Below, piece after piece: positions 51,895 to 61,000 of a stretch of 64,000 nucleotides of DNA. The DNA comes from JAGSOU01 sp049974865 (lineage in GTDB: Bacteria; Pseudomonadota; Alphaproteobacteria; Rhodobacterales; Rhodobacteraceae). The DNA lies in the NCBI GenBank assembly GCA_049974865.1, contig JBNGCX010000014.1, forward strand, positions 6,207 to 70,206, read 5' to 3'. Each line of letters starts with the position of its first letter. Within the stretch, counting starts at the first letter, position 1. A model generated the notes under the pieces. It made no database searches. It saw only the letters and a program-made list of their open reading frames with translations, and was not told where the DNA came from. A program made the position numbers and the translations under genes.

Positions 51895-52548
51895 ATGGCC
51901 CTGCGCATCAACGACATCGCGCCGAACTTCACCGCTGACACCACCGAAGGCAAGATCGATTTCCACGAGTGGATCGGCGACAGCTATGCCATCCTGTTCT
52001 CGCATCCCAAGGATTTCACGCCGGTCTGCACCACCGAGTTTGCCGCCGCCGCGTCGCTGGCCGATGAGTTCGCCAAGCGCAACACCAAGGTGATCGGCAT
52101 CTCGGTGGATGGCGTCGACGACCACCTGAAGTGGAAGGCCGATGTCGAGAAGTTCGGCGGCAACCCGATGAACTTCCCGATCATCGCCGACGAGAACCTC
52201 GAGGTCGCCAAGCTTTACGACATGCTGCCGGCTGAGGCCGTGCTGCCCGATGGCCGCACCCCGGCCGACACCGCGACCGTGCGCACCACCTTCATCATCA
52301 ACCCACAGAAGAAGATCGAGCTGATGCTGATCTACCCGATGTCGGTGGGCCGCAACTTCGACGAGATCCTGCGCGCGCTGGATGCCATTCAGGCCGCCGA
52401 GGACACCCCGATCGCGACCCCGGCCAACTGGAAGCCTGGCGATGACGTGATCGTGGCCCTGTCGTTGTCGACCGACGAGGCCAAAGAGAAATTCGGCGAC
52501 GTGAACGTGGTGTTCCCCTACCTGCGCACCACCAAGCAGCCGTCTTGA
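51895..52548 (+). CDS. 1-Cys peroxiredoxin (Prx6 type)
   Basis: Thiol peroxidase of 217 aa. The peroxidatic cysteine is C45 in HPKDFTPVCTTEFA, and no other cysteine occurs in the protein, so it is a 1-Cys enzyme needing an external thiol. The long C-terminal arm (TPIATPANWKPGDDVIVALSL ... FPYLRTTKQ) is typical of the Prx6 class. AAAGGA precedes the ATG, and codon use is biased as in well-expressed genes. A strong, apparently bidirectional terminator follows. Confidence 0.96.
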   Translation: MALRINDIAPNFTADTTEGKIDFHEWIGDSYAILFSHPKDFTPVCTTEFAAAASLADEFAKRNTKVIGISVDGVDDHLKWKADVEKFGGNPMNFPIIADENLEVAKLYDMLPAEAVLPDGRTPADTATVRTTFIINPQKKIELMLIYPMSVGRNFDEILRALDAIQAAEDTPIATPANWKPGDDVIVALSLSTDEAKEKFGDVNVVFPYLRTTKQPS

Positions 52549-52569
52549 GACAAACATTTCCGCTGACGG

Positions 52570-52598
52570 AAAGGCCCCGGGTTTCCCGGGGCCTTTTT
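52570..52598. terminator. Bidirectional terminator between convergent genes
   Basis: Perfect 12-bp stem AAAGGCCCCGGG (52570-52581) / CCCGGGGCCTTT (52585-52596), loop TTT, with T on the plus side and T from the A arm on the minus side. It serves the peroxiredoxin gene and probably the convergent dienelactone hydrolase gene. Confidence 0.93.
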
Positions 52599-52603
52599 CT
52601 TTG

Positions 52604-53491
52604 TCACGACAGGTATTTTTCGAAATGCGCGAGGGTGCGCTCCCAGGCGAGGGTGGCGGCCTCTTCGTCGTAGCGGGGCGTGGTGTCGTTGTGGAAACCG
52701 TGGTTCACGCCGGGGTAGATATGGGCCTCGTAGGTCTTGCCGTTGGCTTTAAGCGCGGCCTCGTAGGCGGGCCAGCCGGCGTTGATCCGCTCGTCCAACT
52801 CGGCGTAATGCAGCAGCAAGGGCGCCTGGATGGCCGGTACGTCCTCGGCGGCGGGCTGGCGGCCGTAGAAGGGGACCGAGGCGGCCAGGTTCGGATAGGC
52901 CACCGCCAGCGCGTTGCACACGCCCCCGCCGTAGCAGAAGCCGACCGCGCCGACCTTGCCGGTGGAGCCCTCATGCGCCACCAGGTATTCGAAACCGGCG
53001 AAGAAATCCTCCATCAGCTTTGCGGGGTCGAGCTCTTTCTGCATCGCCCGCCCGTCATCGTCATTGCCCGGGTAGCCGCCCAGCGGCGTCAGCCCGTCAG
53101 GGCCGAAGGCCAGGTAACCGGCCTTGGCCAGGCGGCGCACCACGTCCTTGATATAAGGGTTCAGGCCGCGGTTCTCGTGCACCACCAGCACGGCGGGCAA
53201 CTTGCCCTCGGCGCCGGAGGGCTGGGCCATCATCCCCCTGATCCGGCCGTGGCCGTCGGGGCTGTCGTATTCGGCGGTCATGGTCGCGATCGCCGGGTCG
53301 TCGGGCGCCACCTGCTGGGCGAGGGCGTAGTTCGGCTGCAGGCTTTCCAACAGCGCGGCCGCGGTGACCCCGGCGGCGGCAAAGCGCGAGGCTTGGGACA
53401 GGAACTCGCGCTTGCTCATCTTGCCGTGGACGTAGCCGTCGTAGAGTTCCAGGAGACGGGGATCGAAATCGCTGGCCTTCTTGCGTTGCAT
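52604..53491 (-). CDS. Dienelactone hydrolase family protein with Tat-like signal
   Basis: Alpha/beta hydrolase of 295 aa with the DLH triad C186 (GAVGFCYGGG), D233 (HYAELDERI) and H264 (YPGVNHGFHND), and VLVVHENRGLNP. Before the domain lies a conserved-looking N-terminal stretch (DPRLLELYDGYVHGK) and then SKREFLSQASRFAAAGVTAAALL, which resembles a Tat signal with Lys-Arg in place of twin arginine. The protein may therefore be exported. ATG 53491 is supported by GGGAGAG; the frame upstream is noncoding. Natural substrate unknown. Confidence 0.88.
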   Translation of the reverse strand: MQRKKASDFDPRLLELYDGYVHGKMSKREFLSQASRFAAAGVTAAALLESLQPNYALAQQVAPDDPAIATMTAEYDSPDGHGRIRGMMAQPSGAEGKLPAVLVVHENRGLNPYIKDVVRRLAKAGYLAFGPDGLTPLGGYPGNDDDGRAMQKELDPAKLMEDFFAGFEYLVAHEGSTGKVGAVGFCYGGGVCNALAVAYPNLAASVPFYGRQPAAEDVPAIQAPLLLHYAELDERINAGWPAYEAALKANGKTYEAHIYPGVNHGFHNDTTPRYDEEAATLAWERTLAHFEKYLS

Positions 53492-53597
53492 GGTGGCTCT
53501 CCCTGGTTGGCTGCTGGTCGCAAGCAAAAGGGTAGGCCGGATCGGCGGGGGGGCAAAAAAGGATTTGAAACGGCCCCGGGCGGGGGGCCGTTCCATA

Positions 53598-53885
53598 TCA
53601 CGGCTGGCCAACCGGATAGCCGGGCCCCCAGACCCGCCGCGCGTCGCGGTCGAGCAGGCGTCTTTCAACGGTCTCCAGCCGGTCGCGCGCGGCCGTGCGG
53701 CACCCGCCGCTTTCGGACAAGGCCGCCTGCCAGAGCCTGAGCGCGGATCGCGGGCTCCAGGGCAGGGCGGCCTCGGCCAGCCAGCGGCGCAGCTCGGCCG
53801 GCAGCCGGTCGAAGCGTTGCATTGCCGGCTGGCCCCGCCGACGGGTCTTCAGCCCGGTGGCGAGGTTTCCGCGCCCCTTTCTCAT
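53598..53885 (-). CDS. DUF6525 protein
   Basis: A 95-aa basic protein: MRKGRGNLATGLKTRRRGQ, then AMQRFDRLPAELRRWLAEAALPWSPRSALRLWQAAL, which fits DUF6525 as I know it from Rhodobacteraceae. No signal or membrane segment. The ATG overlaps the stop of the COG0523 gene (ATGA, 53882-53885), so it is translationally coupled to a metal-handling GTPase and may share its regulation. Function unknown. Confidence 0.75.
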   Translation of the reverse strand: MRKGRGNLATGLKTRRRGQPAMQRFDRLPAELRRWLAEAALPWSPRSALRLWQAALSESGGCRTAARDRLETVERRLLDRDARRVWGPGYPVGQP

Positions 53886-55090
53886 GCCGCCCGCCGCGTC
53901 CAGCGGGGGAAGGGATCGGGCAGGTCGGCCCATTCCTCGGGCGCGAAGGCCTCAGCGGGCATCAGGCAGGCGTCCAGCGCCGCGGTGATCGCCGCCCGGT
54001 CCATTCCTGCGCCGATGAAGACCAGTTCCTGCCGGCGGTCGCCCCAGGGCTCCTGCCAGAGCGCGCGGACCTGGGCCAGCGCCTGCGGGTGGTCGGGCCA
54101 GCGCTCGCGCGGGACCGAGGCCCACCATCCGCCCAGCGGCGCCACGCTGCTGAGCGCCCCGGCCAGCGAGAATTCGGCCACCCAGTTTGGGCGTGTGGCC
54201 AGCCAGAAATGCCCCTTGGCCCGGATCACGCCGGGCAGCGGGCCGTTCAGAACTGCGTGCAGCCGACCCGGGTGGAAGGGCCGGCGGGCGCGGTAGACGA
54301 AGGAGGACACGCCGTATTCCTCGGTCTCGGGCACGTGGTCGGCAAAGCCGTAAAGCTCTTTCGCCCAGAGCGGATGCTCATGCGCCTTGTCGAAATCGAA
54401 GCGCCCGGTGTCGAATATCTCGTCCGCCTCCACTCGGCCATGATCGGTCTCGATCAGCCTGGCATCGGGGTTCAGCGCCTTGACGATCTTGCGTGCGGCG
54501 TCCAGCCGTTCGGGCCCCGCGAGACCGACCTTGTTCAGCAGGATCACGTCGGCGAATTCAATCTGGTCGGTCAGCAGGTTGACCAGCGTGCGGTCGTCCT
54601 CGGCGCCCAGGGTCTCGCCGCGGTCGGCCAGGAAATCGTGGCTGGAGAAGTCGTTGAGCAGGTTGGCGGCATCGACCACCGTCACCATCGTGTCCAGCCG
54701 CGCGATGTCGGACAGGCTGTCGCCGTCCTCGTCGCGGAAGGCGAAGGTGGCCGCGACGGGCAGCGGCTCGGCGATGCCGGTGGATTCGATCAGCAGGTAG
54801 TCGAACCGTCCCTCCCTGGCCAGGCGGCGCACCTCCTGCAGCAGGTCATCGCGCAGGGTGCAGCAGATGCAGCCATTGGTCATTTCGACCAGCTTCTCGT
54901 CCTGGCGCGACAGCTCGGCCCCGGCCTGGACGAGATCGCTGTCGATATTCACCTCGGACATGTCGTTGACGATGACCGCCACGCGGCGGCCGTCGCGGTT
55001 GTTCAGGACGTGGTTGAGCAGGGTGGTTTTGCCCGCCCCCAGGAAACCGGACAGGACGGTGACGGGCAGGCGGGGATCGGCGCTGTGCAT
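53882..55090 (-). CDS. COG0523 (CobW/ZigA-like) GTP-binding metallochaperone
   Basis: A 402-aa G3E GTPase. Walker A GFLGAGKTTLLNHVL (15-29), the metal-binding GCICC motif (73-77), ESTGIAEP and the NKxD-type LLNKVGL are present; the C-terminal CobW domain is complete (RRPFHPGRLHAVL, KGHFWLATRP). COG0523 proteins deliver zinc or other metals, and those under Zur control supply Zn when it is scarce. A 20-bp perfect palindrome resembling a Zur box lies 10 bp before the start. ATG 55090 was chosen because it follows the palindrome and GAGG; the open frame to 55171 would run through it. Confidence 0.92.
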   Translation of the reverse strand: MHSADPRLPVTVLSGFLGAGKTTLLNHVLNNRDGRRVAVIVNDMSEVNIDSDLVQAGAELSRQDEKLVEMTNGCICCTLRDDLLQEVRRLAREGRFDYLLIESTGIAEPLPVAATFAFRDEDGDSLSDIARLDTMVTVVDAANLLNDFSSHDFLADRGETLGAEDDRTLVNLLTDQIEFADVILLNKVGLAGPERLDAARKIVKALNPDARLIETDHGRVEADEIFDTGRFDFDKAHEHPLWAKELYGFADHVPETEEYGVSSFVYRARRPFHPGRLHAVLNGPLPGVIRAKGHFWLATRPNWVAEFSLAGALSSVAPLGGWWASVPRERWPDHPQALAQVRALWQEPWGDRRQELVFIGAGMDRAAITAALDACLMPAEAFAPEEWADLPDPFPRWTRRAA

Positions 55091-55100
55091 AAGGACCTCA

Positions 55101-55120
55101 TGTGATGTGATAACATCACA
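55101..55120. promoter_or_regulatory. Palindromic operator, Zur-box-like
   Basis: TGTGATGT (55101-55108) and ACATCACA (55113-55120) are perfect inverted repeats around GATA. The centre TGTGATAACA differs by one base from the TGTTATAACA core of known Zur sites. It lies 10-30 bp upstream of the COG0523 start codon, where a repressor would block transcription or overlap the promoter. Confidence 0.72.
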
Positions 55121-55167
55121 ATTAGCGGGATCGCGAACGGGCCGCAATGCCGGGACAGGCCCGGACA

Positions 55168-55198
55168 ACAAAAAACCCCGGCGTTTCCGCCGGGGTTT
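55168..55198 (-). terminator. Terminator of the pnp gene
   Basis: 11-bp stem AAACCCCGGCG (55173-55183) / CGCCGGGGTTT (55188-55198), loop TTTC. On the minus strand the stem runs into six T. It lies about 25 bp beyond the pnp stop codon. Confidence 0.95.
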
Positions 55199-55222
55199 CC
55201 GAAGTCACGAGACGGTCGAGGA

Positions 55223-57352
<2,130 letters not shown>

Positions 57353-57398
57353 CTCGTTTCCTAACTTGGGGACGGGACCCTCCCGCTTCCCCGATTGC

Positions 57399-57420
57399 GT
57401 ACGGGGCCGTATGCCCCGTG
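57399..57420 (-). promoter_or_regulatory. Hairpin in the pnp leader
   Basis: ACGGGGC / GCCCCGT arms around CGTAT lie roughly 50 nt upstream of the pnp start codon. In E. coli the pnp leader forms a stem cut by RNase III for autoregulation; the parallel here is inference from position only. Confidence 0.4.
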
Positions 57421-57513
57421 GCCTTGGTCTTGGTCCAACCTGCCCGCCCCATAAGGCCCGGTGGGGAGGGTCACGGACATCCGGCCAGTGCTGCCGTGGC
57501 GGCAGGATAGCCT

Positions 57514-57544
57514 AAAAAGAACGCGCCCCCCAATGGGAGGCGCG
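57514..57544 (-). terminator. Terminator after rpsO
   Basis: 10-bp stem on the minus strand (57535-57544 with 57522-57531, one T-G wobble), loop ATT, followed by TTCTTTTT. It lies 10 bp past the rpsO stop and separates rpsO from pnp. Confidence 0.85.
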
Positions 57545-57553
57545 GCCTTGTTC

Positions 57554-57823
57554 TTAGCGGCGGATACCCAGGCGCTGGATGAGGTCGGTGTAGCGCGCCT
57601 CCTCCTTGCCCTTGAGGTAGTCCAGCAGCTTGCGGCGCTGCGCCACCAGCTTCAGCAGCCCACGGCGGGAATGATTGTCCTTCTTGTGGGTCTTGAAGTG
57701 CTCGGTCAGCGTGTTGATGCGCGAGGTCAGGATGGCAACCTGAACTTCCGGCGAACCGGTGTCGCCTTCCTTGGTTGCGAATTCCTTGACGACGCGCGCC
57801 TTTTCTTCAGCAGTGATCGACAT
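57554..57823 (-). CDS. rpsO: 30S ribosomal protein S15
   Basis: The 89-aa primary rRNA-binding protein: MSITAEEKARVVKEFATKEGDTGSPEVQVAILTSRINTLTEHFKTHKKDNHSRRGLLKLVAQRRKLLDYLK, full family length. AAGGAG lies before ATG 57823; the open frame continuing upstream to 58303 is noncoding. rpsO next to pnp is a near-universal bacterial arrangement. Confidence 0.98.
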   Translation of the reverse strand: MSITAEEKARVVKEFATKEGDTGSPEVQVAILTSRINTLTEHFKTHKKDNHSRRGLLKLVAQRRKLLDYLKGKEEARYTDLIQRLGIRR

Positions 57824-57954
57824 CGGGGTCTCCTTGTTTGAAAGGGTTATGGCGCAAGCCGGGATGTCGTCCAGCAGGGCCCTTGGAGGATGTGCCGCCG
57901 GCAAAGGCCGACGGATGCGCGCGTATAGTTGATTTTGGCGGCAAAGGAAAGGGG

Positions 57955-58260
57955 CTACTGCCCAGCCTGGATTTCGGCGGCGATCTGTTTGGCCCATTCC
58001 CCGACGATGGGGATGAAGTCGATCTGCGACAGGAAATAGACGATCAGCGAGACCAGCACCGTGGCCCCGACCACGGTTCCCAGTCCCATGGAAAGTCCGC
58101 GCAGGAAGGACTGGCTCATCATCCGCCAGGTGGAGTTCTGGATACGGATGAAGCGATGCCGGTTCAGCCGGGCAAGCTCGGTCCGCAGGGCGTGCAGTTC
58201 CTTGACCAGATCGGTGGCATCGTCGGGGTTGTCGGGCATGGTGCGGCTCGGGTCGGGCAT
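57955..58260 (-). CDS. DUF5665 single-TM protein
   Basis: A 101-aa membrane protein: coiled/charged N-terminus (ELHALRTELARLNRHRFIRIQNSTW), one hydrophobic helix (MGLGTVVGATVLVSLIVYFLSQI) and a short C-terminus (DFIPIVGEWAKQIAAEIQ). It matches DUF5665 as I know it in alphaproteobacteria. The start could also be ATG 58239. Function unknown; likely inner membrane. Confidence 0.8.
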   Translation of the reverse strand: MPDPSRTMPDNPDDATDLVKELHALRTELARLNRHRFIRIQNSTWRMMSQSFLRGLSMGLGTVVGATVLVSLIVYFLSQIDFIPIVGEWAKQIAAEIQAGQ

Positions 58261-58312
58261 GTGTGTTCTGCCCGACCCTAGGGGTTTGGCGCTGCAGGGC
58301 CAAGCCCGCCGT

Positions 58313-59350
58313 TCAGGTCGCGGCCGCCGCCGGCAGGGTCATCCCGCTGGCCGGCATGAGGACGACCTGGCCCAAATCCAGCCCGGCGGGGTGGTGCAGT
58401 TCCGCCAGGGCCATGCCGTCGAGTGTCAGGATCATGTTGCCGGCGTTGTCGGGATCCGCTTCCAGCCCAAGGCTGGGCGCGGGGTGGGCGCTGTCGTCGT
58501 AGACGACCACCAGCTCGTCCTCGGCCGCATCGAAATCCTCGATCACGGCAGGCCCGGCGTTTTCCATCCAGTCGCCCAGGGTGAAGCGGTCGGCGCCGGC
58601 GCCGCCATGCGCATTGTCGCCGGCCCCGATCATCAGGTGATCGTCGCCCCCGCTGCCGTTCAGGAAGTCCTGGGCGGCGTCATCCACGATCTTGCCGGCA
58701 TGATCCGCACTGGAGACGCCGTACAGGCGGTCGTCGCCATCGCTGCCATTCACGATGTCCGAGCCGGCTCCGCCGATGACCATGTCGTCGCCGCGCCCGC
58801 CCATCAGGCTGTCATCGCCGCTGCCGCCGTCCAGGCTGTCGTTGCCGCCGCCCGCGATCAGCCAGTCGTTGCCGTCACCGCCCCGAAGCGAGTCGTCGCC
58901 GGAACGGCCGAGCAACTCGTCATCGCCGCCTTCTCCGACCAGGGTGTCGTGCCCCATTTCGCCATTCAGTTCGTCGTCGCCATCGCCGGCGAAATAGATG
59001 ATGTTGTCGCTTCCGCCTCCGGCCGTGTTGGCGTCGGCGGCGTGCTGAGTGGCATCCGAATCGATGCCCGACGGATTGTCCTGCGGGTCGCCGATCAGCG
59101 CGCCGTTGGCGCCGCTGCCGACCAGGCCATGCCAACCGCCCTGCTGCGGCGCATCGGGTGTCCCGCTTGCCCCCCCGGGCGCGCCGAACAGATCAAGAAA
59201 GCCGTTGTCATGGGGCGCCTTGTCATGGGGATGATCGTCATCGCCCTTGTCGTCGCCGGTGTCGGCGGCAAGGCGTTCCCCGGACAGGTCACTGACGTCG
59301 ACGGATGCGCCAAACACCAACAGCCCAAGAAAACCAGCCAAGCCAAACAT
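58313..59350 (-). CDS. RTX-type calcium-binding repeat protein
   Basis: A 345-aa acidic protein with an N-terminal hydrophobic stretch (MFGLAGFLGLLVFGASV), an Asp/Gly/His-rich linker and a block of about nine nonapeptide repeats GGxGxDxLx (residues ~110-230, for example GGDGNDWLIAGGGND and GGSGDDSLMGGRGDD) that fold into a Ca2+ beta-roll. A beta-rich C-terminal region of ~100 residues follows. No protease or lipase domain was recognised. RTX proteins usually leave by type I secretion through a C-terminal signal; no type I exporter genes are near, while the N-terminus could be a Sec signal or anchor. Confidence 0.88.
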   Translation of the reverse strand: MFGLAGFLGLLVFGASVDVSDLSGERLAADTGDDKGDDDHPHDKAPHDNGFLDLFGAPGGASGTPDAPQQGGWHGLVGSGANGALIGDPQDNPSGIDSDATQHAADANTAGGGSDNIIYFAGDGDDELNGEMGHDTLVGEGGDDELLGRSGDDSLRGGDGNDWLIAGGGNDSLDGGSGDDSLMGGRGDDMVIGGAGSDIVNGSDGDDRLYGVSSADHAGKIVDDAAQDFLNGSGGDDHLMIGAGDNAHGGAGADRFTLGDWMENAGPAVIEDFDAAEDELVVVYDDSAHPAPSLGLEADPDNAGNMILTLDGMALAELHHPAGLDLGQVVLMPASGMTLPAAAAT

Positions 59351-59445
59351 AACGTCACCCTCGTGAGCCTGTCCGCCGAGACGGGCGTACAGGCACTCTG
59401 CGCGGTTGACACCATCTTACCGCGCACGGCGGCGAGGCACAGGAA

Positions 59446-59474
59446 ATACCGGGCAATTGGTTAACGCCCGGTAT
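59446..59474. repeat. Inverted repeat between hydrolase and RTX genes
   Basis: ATACCGGGC (59446-59454) / GCCCGGTAT (59466-59474), 9-bp perfect arms and an 11-nt spacer. It lies after the dehalogenase-like gene and about 100 bp upstream of the RTX gene (minus strand); on that strand only TT follows. It could be a weak terminator or an operator. Confidence 0.55.
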
Positions 59475-59521
59475 CCGCGGGACCGGGTGAAATCCGCGGT
59501 GCCATGGGGGGCGGAGCCGCC

Positions 59522-60418
59522 TCAGCCGGTGCGAAACCAGGGCAGGAAGCAGTCCAGAACGGCCCGAGGATTTTCCTCCATGGGGAAATGGCCGCTGACG
59601 CAGGACATGTCCTCCATCTCGGTCGCCCAGTCGGCCCAGAGCGCGGCCGGGCGGCCGGTGCGGGCCGGAAAGCCGGTTTCCGCCCACAGGAATTTCAGCG
59701 GGCAGGGCAGGGTGCGGCCGGCAGCGCGGTCGGCGTCGTCGTACTGCCGGTCGGTGGTGGCGCCCGCGCGGTAATCGGCGCACATGGCATGGATGCGGGC
59801 CGGGTCGCGGGCCTGCCGGCGATAGGCCTCCAGCGCCTCGGGGGCGAAGGCCTCCAGCGACTTGTTCAGGGTCCAGCTTTTCAGCGTGTGGTCGATATAG
59901 CCCACCGGGTCGGCGCCGATCAGGGTCTCCGGCAGCGGCGCGGGCTGGGCGAGGAAGGTCCAGTGATAGGCCGACAAGGCCAGTTCGGCATTCCAGGCGG
60001 CCCAGAAATCGCCGGTGGGGACGACCTCGATGATCCCGATCCGGGTGATGCGTTCGGGGTGATCCAGCGCCAGCCGGTAGGTCACCCGCGCCCCGCGGTC
60101 ATGGCCCAGGACGCCCGCGCGCTCAATCCCCAGCGCGTCCATCAGCCCCACGATGTCGCGCGCCATCTCGCGCTTGGAATAGGCGGTGTGCCCGGCGTCG
60201 TCGGACGGCGCGTCGCTGTCGCCATAGCCGCGCAGATCGGGCACGATGACGTGAAAATGCTCGGCCAGCGCCGGGGCCACGCGGTGCCAGGTCATGTGGT
60301 TCTGCGGATAGCCGTGCAGCAGGATCAGAGGCGCGCCGCGGCCGGCCTGGTGCACCGACAGGTGAATGCCGTTGGCCGCGATTCGCGATTGCGTGAAGCC
60401 CGGAATGCCCGATGTCAT
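59522..60418 (-). CDS. Alpha/beta hydrolase, fluoroacetate/haloacetate dehalogenase-like
   Basis: A 298-aa alpha/beta hydrolase with an Asp nucleophile, D107 in GHDRGAR, instead of Ser. Compared with the Rhodopseudomonas fluoroacetate dehalogenase RPA1163 as I recall it, the nucleophile D110, carboxylate-binding R111/R114, halide-pocket H155/W156/Y219 and catalytic H280 all have counterparts here at a constant offset of three: D107, R108/R111, H152/W153/Y216, H277. The triad acid D134 is Glu131 here. LHGYPQNHMTWHRVAP and YHWTFLAQPAPLPE are also typical. Expected reaction: hydrolytic removal of halide from haloacetates. No regulator or transporter of haloacids adjoins. Confidence 0.85.
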   Translation of the reverse strand: MTSGIPGFTQSRIAANGIHLSVHQAGRGAPLILLHGYPQNHMTWHRVAPALAEHFHVIVPDLRGYGDSDAPSDDAGHTAYSKREMARDIVGLMDALGIERAGVLGHDRGARVTYRLALDHPERITRIGIIEVVPTGDFWAAWNAELALSAYHWTFLAQPAPLPETLIGADPVGYIDHTLKSWTLNKSLEAFAPEALEAYRRQARDPARIHAMCADYRAGATTDRQYDDADRAAGRTLPCPLKFLWAETGFPARTGRPAALWADWATEMEDMSCVSGHFPMEENPRAVLDCFLPWFRTG

Positions 60419-60462
60419 GTGATGCCCTCCCTTGTTGCCGGCACCCTAAGCGGGCGCCGCGG

Positions 60463-60969
60463 TCAGGTCCAGCGCTCGGGCTGCTGGGAATAGGCGATGT
60501 AGAGCGGGTGCTTGGGGTGCCCGGCCTTGGACAGGCCGAGATGCCACAGCGGCCGTCCCGTGGCGCGCAGCAGCGTCTCGACCGCCGGGCCGCGGTCCAT
60601 GTGTTCGCCATGGGTACCCCAGGCGCAGATGATCTGGTCGGCCCAGGGGGCGCTCTCGGCGATGGCGGCGTCGTTGGCGGGCCCCACCGGGTCGCCGGCC
60701 GCGCGCATCACCCGCGGATCGGTGGCGCGGAAGGCGAAGATATTGGTCACCCGGAACGCGCCGAAGCCCAGCGCTCGCGCGCGCCGCTCGCAGCGCTCGA
60801 CCGTGGGGTCGTTCTGCACCTCGGTGGCGGTGGAGGGGTTGAGCATGACGAAAAGCGCGCGGCGCCCCGCCGGGTCCCAGGTGCGGGTCAGGCTGTAGCG
60901 GTAGGCCTCGCAATCGGAATAGACGGCGGTCGAGGCGGCATCGCCCTTCTGGTGGGTGCGCGTGATCAT
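60463..60969 (-). CDS. DUF1643 protein
   Basis: A 168-aa cytoplasmic protein with the DUF1643 core: YRYSLTRTWDPAGRRALFVMLNPSTATEVQNDPTVERCERRARALGFGAFRVTNIFAFRATDP and a C-terminal HPLYIAYSQQPERW. The family is widespread, sometimes near phage or DNA-modification genes, and has no established activity. ATG 60969 fits the usual start, although no good ribosome-binding site is visible. Confidence 0.87.
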   Translation of the reverse strand: MITRTHQKGDAASTAVYSDCEAYRYSLTRTWDPAGRRALFVMLNPSTATEVQNDPTVERCERRARALGFGAFRVTNIFAFRATDPRVMRAAGDPVGPANDAAIAESAPWADQIICAWGTHGEHMDRGPAVETLLRATGRPLWHLGLSKAGHPKHPLYIAYSQQPERWT

Positions 60970-61000
60970 GGGTGAGTTCTGGCGCGCACCCGGGAAATGT

